DNA from: Actinoplanes derwentensis
GTDB taxonomy: Bacteria > Actinomycetota > Actinomycetes > Mycobacteriales > Micromonosporaceae
NCBI RefSeq assembly: GCF_900104725.1
Contig: NZ_LT629758.1
Coordinates: 10,520,001 to 10,584,000 of the forward strand
Length of the DNA: 64,000 nt
Reading direction: 5' to 3'
Numbering within the stretch: position 1 is the stretch's first letter; each line of letters starts with the position of its first letter. The notes beneath the pieces were generated by a model. It saw only the letters and a list, made by a program, of their open reading frames with translations, was not told the DNA's origin and did not search any database. This document shows, piece by piece, positions 58,240 through 64,000 of the stretch. The position numbers were made by a program, and so were the translations under genes.

Positions 58240-59580
58240 TCAGGCCCCCAGCAGGCTCTGGCCGCAGACCCGGACCACGTTGCCGTTGATCGTGGCGGAG
58301 CCGGGTGACGCGAACCAGGCGATCGTCTCGGCCACGTCGATCGGCAGCCCGCCCTGGGACAGGCTGTTCAGGCGGCGGCCGGCCTCGCGCAGGCCGACCG
58401 GAATCTTCGCGGTCATCGCCGTCTCGATGAAACCGGGCGCGACCGCGTTGATGGTGATGCCCCGTTCGGCCAGCAGCGGCGCGTAGGACTGGACGAGCCC
58501 GATCACGCCGGCTTTGCTGGTGGCGTAGTTGGTCTGGCCCCGGTTCCCGGCGATGCCGGCGATCGACGCGACGCCGACGATGCGGCCGCCGGACGGGATC
58601 AGGCCACGTTCCAGCAGTATCTCGTTGACCCGTTCGGGAGCGGACAGGTTGACGCCGATCACCGAGTCCCACCGGTCGGCGGACATCCGGGCGATCGTCT
58701 TGTCGCGGGTGATGCCGGCGTTGTGGACGACGATGTCGACACCGCCGCGCGGGCCCGCGGCCAGATAACCGGCCAGGCGTTTCGCCGACTCGGGACCGGT
58801 CAGGTCGAGTTGCAGGGCCCGGCCGCGGGTCGCGTTGGCGACGTCGGCGAGCGCGTCACCGGCGGCCGGCACGTCCAGGGCGATCACTTCGGCGCCGTCG
58901 CGGGCCAGCACCCGGGCGATGGCCGCGCCGATCCCGCGGGCGGCGCCGGTGACCAGGGCGAGCTTGCCGTCCAGGGGGCGCCCCCAGTCGGCGGGGACCG
59001 GGGCGTCACCGGCGGCGACCCGGATGACCTGCCCGGACACGTAGGCCGACCGGCCGCTGAGCAGGAACCGCAGCGTCGACTCGACGGCCTGCTCACCGCC
59101 GGGCGCCACGTAGACGAGCTGGGCGGTCACCCCGTGCCCGAACTCCTTGCCGATGCTGCGGGTCAGCCCCTCCAGGCTCCGCTGCGCGGTCGCCTCCTGC
59201 GGCGAAACGATGGTCTCGGGAGGTGTGCCGAGCACGATCACCCGGCCGGAGGCTTCCAGCGAGCGGGCGTACGGGTGGAAGAAGTCGTAGAGACCGCGCA
59301 GCCCGCTGGAGTCCACGATGCCGGTGGCGTCCAGCACGAGCGCGCTCACCCGTACCCCATCAGGGGTCTGGTCGGTGACCTTGACCCCCGCCTCGGCCAG
59401 CAGCTTGCCGACCGGCCCGGACAGCCGCCCGCCCGCTGCCGCACCCAGCAGCACCGGGCCGGTGACCAGTGGATCTCCGGCGTGGTGCCGGCGCAGTCGG
59501 GGCGGATCAGGCAGCCCGAGGCGCTTGACCATGGTCCGGCCGAGACCGGAGTTGGCGAAGTTCGCGTACCTGTCAGCCAT
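58240..59580 (-). CDS. fabG4: High-molecular-weight 3-oxoacyl reductase (FabG4-type)
   Basis: 446 residues, about 200 more than classical FabG. An N-terminal flavodoxin-like domain (1-~200) precedes the SDR domain with TGAARGIG at the NAD(P) site and the catalytic Ser/Tyr/Lys in ASIAGIAGNRGQTNYATSK. FabG4 uses NADH and reduces 3-oxoacyl-CoA. ATG 59580 faces fadA2. Operon with htdX. Confidence 0.9.
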   Translation of the reverse strand: MADRYANFANSGLGRTMVKRLGLPDPPRLRRHHAGDPLVTGPVLLGAAAGGRLSGPVGKLLAEAGVKVTDQTPDGVRVSALVLDATGIVDSSGLRGLYDFFHPYARSLEASGRVIVLGTPPETIVSPQEATAQRSLEGLTRSIGKEFGHGVTAQLVYVAPGGEQAVESTLRFLLSGRSAYVSGQVIRVAAGDAPVPADWGRPLDGKLALVTGAARGIGAAIARVLARDGAEVIALDVPAAGDALADVANATRGRALQLDLTGPESAKRLAGYLAAGPRGGVDIVVHNAGITRDKTIARMSADRWDSVIGVNLSAPERVNEILLERGLIPSGGRIVGVASIAGIAGNRGQTNYATSKAGVIGLVQSYAPLLAERGITINAVAPGFIETAMTAKIPVGLREAGRRLNSLSQGGLPIDVAETIAWFASPGSATINGNVVRVCGQSLLGA

Positions 59581-59593
59581 GCGGGTAGCCTAC

Positions 59594-59606
59594 CGGTGAG
59601 TAACCG
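59594..59606. promoter_or_regulatory. 13-bp operator candidate CGGTGAGTAACCG
   Basis: The sequence lies in the 51-base gap between the divergent fabG4 and fadA2 starts. CGGT and ACCG arms flank a 5-base centre. It fits CGGTnAnTnACCG, as does 56562-56574, so one regulator may bind both. Confidence 0.6.
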
Positions 59607-59631
59607 CAGGATCTCAATGTGGAGGACAGCC

Positions 59632-60909
59632 GTGCCGAACGTGCGCCGTGTCGCCGTGCTGGGCGGGAACCGGATCCCGTTCGCCCGATCCAACAGCCGC
59701 TACGCCGAGGCGTCGAACCAGGACATGCTGACCGCCGCCCTGGACGGTCTGGTCGCCCGGTTCGGACTGTCCGGCGAGCAGCTCGGCGAGGTCGTCGCCG
59801 GTGCCGTTCTCAAACACTCGCGCGACTTCAACCTCACCCGGGAGACCGTTCTCGGGTCCCGGCTCGACCCGCGCACTCCGGCCTACGACATCCAGCAGGC
59901 CTGCGGCACCGGTCTGGAAGCCGCGATCCTGGTCGCCAACAAGATCGCGCTCGGCCAGATCGACTCCGGGGTGGCCGGTGGAGTCGACACCACCTCGGAC
60001 GCGCCGTTGCAGCTCAACGAGGACATGCGCCGCGCCTTGCTGGAACTCGGCCGGGCCCGCACCCTCAGCGCCCGGCTCAAGGCGGTCGCCAAGCTCCGTC
60101 CGCAGCAGACGGTCAAGCCCGAGCTGCCGCGCAACTCCGAACCGCGCACCGGCCTGTCGATGGGCGAGCACGCGGCGATCACCGCCCTGCGCTGGAGTGT
60201 CGACCGCGACGCCCAGGACGAACTCGCGCTCACCTCACACCAGCGTCTTGCGGCGGCGTACGACCGCGGCTTCTTCGATGATCTTCTGACTCCCTATCTG
60301 GGACTGACCCGTGATCAGAACCTGCGCGCCGACACCAGTCTGGAGAAACTGGCCAGGCTGAAGCCGGTGTACGGCACGGAGAACGCCACCATGACGGCCG
60401 GCAACTCCACCCCGCTCACCGACGGCGCGTCCACGGTGCTGCTCGCCTCCGAAGAGTGGGCCGCCGCGCACTCGCTGCCGGTCCTGGCGTACTTCGGCGA
60501 CTCGGAGACCGCTGCCGTCGACTACGTGCACGGCGACGAGGGCCTGCTGATGGCGCCGGCCTACGCGGTCCCCCGCATGCTCGCCCGCAACGGCCTCACG
60601 CTGCAGGACTTCGACTACTACGAGATCCACGAGGCGTTCGCGTCCCAGGTGCTGTCCACCCTGGCGGCGTGGGAGTCACCGGAGTTCTGCAAGGACAGAC
60701 TGGGCCTGGACGCCCCGCTCGGCTCCATCGACCGCGCCAAGCTGAACGTCAACGGCTCGTCGCTGGCGGCCGGGCATCCGTTCGCCGCCACCGGCGGCCG
60801 CATCGTCGCGTCACTGGCCAAGCAACTCGCCGAGAAGGGCTCCGGTCGGGGCCTGATCAGCATCTGCGCCGCCGGTGGTCAGGGCGTGGTGGCCATCCTG
60901 GAGCGCTGA
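59632..60909 (+). CDS. fadA2: Acetyl-CoA acetyltransferase/thiolase (FadA2-type)
   Basis: 425 residues. The thiolase acyl-acceptor cysteine is C91 (QQACGTGLE), followed by GGVDTTSDAP, the histidine in YEIHEAFA, and the second cysteine in CAAGGQG near the C-terminus. The enzyme cleaves 3-oxoacyl-CoA. GTG 59632 follows GGAGGA by five bases, which decides the start. Divergent from fabG4-htdX, as in mycobacteria; the three would form part of a beta-oxidation or lipid-remodelling set. Confidence 0.92.
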   Translation: MPNVRRVAVLGGNRIPFARSNSRYAEASNQDMLTAALDGLVARFGLSGEQLGEVVAGAVLKHSRDFNLTRETVLGSRLDPRTPAYDIQQACGTGLEAAILVANKIALGQIDSGVAGGVDTTSDAPLQLNEDMRRALLELGRARTLSARLKAVAKLRPQQTVKPELPRNSEPRTGLSMGEHAAITALRWSVDRDAQDELALTSHQRLAAAYDRGFFDDLLTPYLGLTRDQNLRADTSLEKLARLKPVYGTENATMTAGNSTPLTDGASTVLLASEEWAAAHSLPVLAYFGDSETAAVDYVHGDEGLLMAPAYAVPRMLARNGLTLQDFDYYEIHEAFASQVLSTLAAWESPEFCKDRLGLDAPLGSIDRAKLNVNGSSLAAGHPFAATGGRIVASLAKQLAEKGSGRGLISICAAGGQGVVAILER

Positions 60910-60947
60910 CCGTCGGCGGTCAGCCGGTGAGACCGTGCTGACCGAAC

Positions 60948-60980
60948 GGGTGGCCCGCCGATCGCATCGGCGGGCCACCC
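60948..60980. terminator. Bidirectional terminator between fadA2 and the xylanase gene
   Basis: A perfect 15-bp stem, GGGTGGCCCGCCGAT (60948-60962) with ATCGGCGGGCCACCC (60966-60980), loop CGC. It lies 38 bases after fadA2 and 12 bases after the convergent xylanase stop. Confidence 0.88.
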
Positions 60981-60991
60981 GCGTCAGAGGG

Positions 60992-62386
<1,395 letters not shown>

Positions 62387-62467
62387 TCATCGAAGCCGAT
62401 CGAAACGCTACCGATACCTTCCGGAAACTTCAATCGATGAGTCGTGATCAGCGCAGGATATGACGCT

Positions 62468-62480
62468 CCGAAACTTTCGG
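62468..62480. promoter_or_regulatory. LacI-type operator candidate for the xylanase gene
   Basis: CCGAAA-C-TTTCGG is a perfect 13-bp palindrome ~118 bases upstream of the xylanase ATG and three bases past the HPr stop. GAAA/TTTC palindromes of this form occur in xylanase promoters of other actinomycetes. A second TTCCGGAA element lies nearer the gene (~62420). Confidence 0.6.
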
Positions 62481-62482
62481 GC

Positions 62483-62743
62483 TCAATCCGCGGTACGAAG
62501 CACCTCGGCGACCGCTTCGGCCGCTCCGGGAGCGTCGTCGCCGTCGGCGTGGACGGTGACCGTGGTACCGGCCGGGGCGTTCAGTGACATCAGGCGCAGG
62601 GCGCTGCGCGCCGGAGCGGACCGCTCGCCGACCCGGATCTCGACGGTCGCCGTGAACGCCGCGGCGGCCCGGACCACCTCACCGGCCGGCCGGGCGTGCA
62701 GCGCCGCCGGCAGCACGACCGCGATCTCAGAACTTTCCGACAT
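62483..62743 (-). CDS. ptsH: HPr phosphocarrier protein
   Basis: 86 residues. The phosphorylated histidine is H16 in LPAALHARPAG; the regulatory serine position is S47 (ARSALRLMSLN). In this place, overlapping dhaM, it likely passes phosphate from enzyme I to DhaM, and may also serve general PTS. Its ATG lies within the last 17 bases of dhaM. It is longer frames only that extend upstream; none is supported. Confidence 0.9.
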   Translation of the reverse strand: MSESSEIAVVLPAALHARPAGEVVRAAAAFTATVEIRVGERSAPARSALRLMSLNAPAGTTVTVHADGDDAPGAAEAVAEVLRTAD

Positions 62744-63113
62744 CACGGGCCTCCCGGGCGGCGTCGGCGACCATGGTCTGATCGGCACCGGTTGACGCGA
62801 TGACGGCGGCGGCGACCGCGCCCTCGACGAACGGCGCGTCCACCAGCAGCGGACCGGGCGGCAGGTCGTCCAGAACGGCGCGGGCGGTGAGGACGGCACT
62901 GCCCAGGTCGGCGAGGATCACGACTCCGGCCCCGGTGTCGGCGCGGGCGACCGCCGCCGCGATCAGGTCGAAACTGGTGCCGAGCGAGCCGTCCTCGGTG
63001 CCGCCGGCCGTCTCCACCCGCACGTCGTCACCCGCGACCTGACCGAGCAGATCACGCAACCCCGAGGCCAGCGATCCACTGTGTGACACGAGCACGATCC
63101 CCACGTACGACAT
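62727..63113 (-). CDS. dhaM: DhaM, phosphotransferase subunit of PTS-dependent dihydroxyacetone kinase
   Basis: 128 residues with the EIIA-mannose-like fold; H11 in VLVSHSGSLA is the phospho-acceptor. It takes phosphate from HPr and gives it to ADP bound on DhaL. Overlaps ptsH by 17 bases and is divergent from dhaK 94 bases away. The short form (one domain) explains the need for the adjacent HPr. Confidence 0.92.
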   Translation of the reverse strand: MSYVGIVLVSHSGSLASGLRDLLGQVAGDDVRVETAGGTEDGSLGTSFDLIAAAVARADTGAGVVILADLGSAVLTARAVLDDLPPGPLLVDAPFVEGAVAAAVIASTGADQTMVADAAREARDVGKF

Positions 63114-63207
63114 AGGTTCTGATCGTAGTCACCGAAAGCCTTGGCCGAATCGCTGTGCGCGACGATGCTGGGACCCGGGGCATCGTCGCCCGTGGAAGGA
63201 GCAGGTC

Positions 63208-64000
63208 GTGAAGAAGTTCGTCAACGATCCCGCCGACGTGGTGGCCGAGGCCCTCGCCGGCTTTGCCGCCGCCCATCCGGAGCTGCGTGTCGACGCGGCC
63301 GAACAGTTCGTGGCCAGGGCGGACGTGCCCCGGCCGGGCAAGGTGGCGCTGGTCTCCGGCGGCGGTTCGGGGCATGAGCCGTTGCACGCCGGTTTTGTCG
63401 GCGCCGGGATGCTGGACGCGGCCTGTCCGGGCGAGATCTTCACCTCGCCGGTGCCGGACCAGATCCTGGCCGCGACGAAAGCGGTCGACGGTGGTGCGGG
63501 CGTGGTGCACGTGGTGAAGAACTACACCGGCGACGTGATGAACTTCCAGATGGCCGCCGAACTGGCCGCCGACGAGGGCATCACCGTGGAGACGGTGCTG
63601 GTCGACGACGACGTGGCGGTGCTGGACTCGACGTGGACCGCGGGCCGTCGCGGCACCGGCGCCACCCTGCTGGTGGAGAAGATCGCCGGAGCGCTGGCCG
63701 AGGAGGGTGGCAAACTGGCCGAGGTGGCGGCGATCGGGCGCGAGGTGAACACGGCGTCGGCGTCGTTCGCGTACGCGCTGACCGCCGGCACCACCCCGGC
63801 CGCCGGGCGCCCCGGTTTCGACCTGCCGGACGACGAGATCGAGGCGGGTGTCGGCATCCACGGCGAGCCGGGCCGCCGCCGGGAGAAACTGCGCCCGGCC
63901 CGCGACCTGGTCCGCTCCGCTCTGGACGCGATCCTCGAGGCCAAACCCATCGCCCGGGACGACCAGGTGATCGTGCTGGTCAACGGCCTCGGCGCGACCC
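63208..64000 (+). CDS. dhaK: DhaK, dihydroxyacetone kinase substrate-binding subunit (3' end outside window)
   Basis: 264 codons present. SGGGSGHEPLHAGFVG near residue 50 is the conserved glycine-rich N-terminal motif, and H218 in VGIHGEPG is the residue that binds dihydroxyacetone covalently, at the same number as in E. coli. GTG 63208 has AAGGAG upstream. The rest of dhaK and probably dhaL lie past the window. Together with dhaM and ptsH this gives glycerol/dihydroxyacetone phosphorylation with PEP as source. Confidence 0.94.
   Translation, partial: MKKFVNDPADVVAEALAGFAAAHPELRVDAAEQFVARADVPRPGKVALVSGGGSGHEPLHAGFVGAGMLDAACPGEIFTSPVPDQILAATKAVDGGAGVVHVVKNYTGDVMNFQMAAELAADEGITVETVLVDDDVAVLDSTWTAGRRGTGATLLVEKIAGALAEEGGKLAEVAAIGREVNTASASFAYALTAGTTPAAGRPGFDLPDDEIEAGVGIHGEPGRRREKLRPARDLVRSALDAILEAKPIARDDQVIVLVNGLGAT

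Overview
The window is high-GC DNA with GTG and TTG starts, many 4-base gene overlaps and several apparently leaderless genes. It looks like the chromosome of a filamentous or soil actinobacterium. Family content (ALF-repeat secreted proteins, AfsR-type regulators, DUF6879, GH10/GH43/GH51 enzymes, the htdX-fabG4-fadA2 arrangement) fits Micromonosporaceae such as Actinoplanes, but that placement is inference. No rRNA, tRNA, CRISPR array or intact insertion sequence was seen.

Layout. 1-930: the 3' end of selO, then gene debris (an enoyl-CoA hydratase piece and an HxlR regulator piece lying head to tail). 930-3310: a divergent MocR regulator/EamA exporter pair with a palindromic operator. 3580-6854: a tight two-gene unit, an N6-adenine methylase-like protein and a RecB-like/DEDD nuclease with a Cas4-type cysteine set. 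6855-12516: an aldo/keto reductase behind a MerR-type 19-bp-spacer promoter, a membrane GGDEF-EAL protein, a MaoC hydratase, a class III-type sirtuin, a small membrane protein and a hydrolase. 12605-15714: a cholesterol oxidase-like GMC enzyme coupled to a Baeyer-Villiger-type monooxygenase.

15754-25326 is the most unusual block. It holds a secreted ALF-repeat/lectin protein, a divergent secreted ALF-repeat protein, and a 1407-residue secreted protein made of ALF repeats, a very long Ala-rich coiled coil, a HINT self-processing domain and a C-terminal tip that looks like an ADP-ribosyltransferase. Two small genes follow, the second SUKH-like. This reads as a polymorphic toxin with its immunity genes.

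25394-30315: a nitric-oxide-linked unit (nsrR, hmp, a PAS sensor and an EAL protein with a degenerate GGDEF). 30373-34271: an arabinan/arabinoxylan operon (GH51, GH43) with candidate operators upstream. 34423-41685: two tandem AfsR-type SARP/NB-ARC/TPR regulators, then a hemerythrin gene coupled to a short SARP. 41768-43981: phoX behind a PHO box. 44056-49267: a membrane protein, a GT39-like glycosyltransferase, a 2-hydroxyacid dehydrogenase and a fused thioredoxin-reductase-like/methyltransferase. 49328-54592: a 1754-residue DUF4011/helicase/REase-like/DUF3320 protein of the kind proposed for phage defence.

54582-60909: a DUF6879 protein, a fatty-acid unit (acyl-CoA dehydrogenase plus a remnant of an acyl-CoA ligase), a small secreted protein, and the htdX-fabG4/fadA2 cluster. 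The acyl-CoA dehydrogenase and the fabG4/fadA2 promoters share a 13-bp motif, CGGTnAnTnACCG, which suggests one lipid regulon. 60992-64000: a GH10 xylanase with CBM2, then HPr and dhaM overlapping and divergent from dhaK (cut by the window end), a PTS-driven dihydroxyacetone kinase locus.
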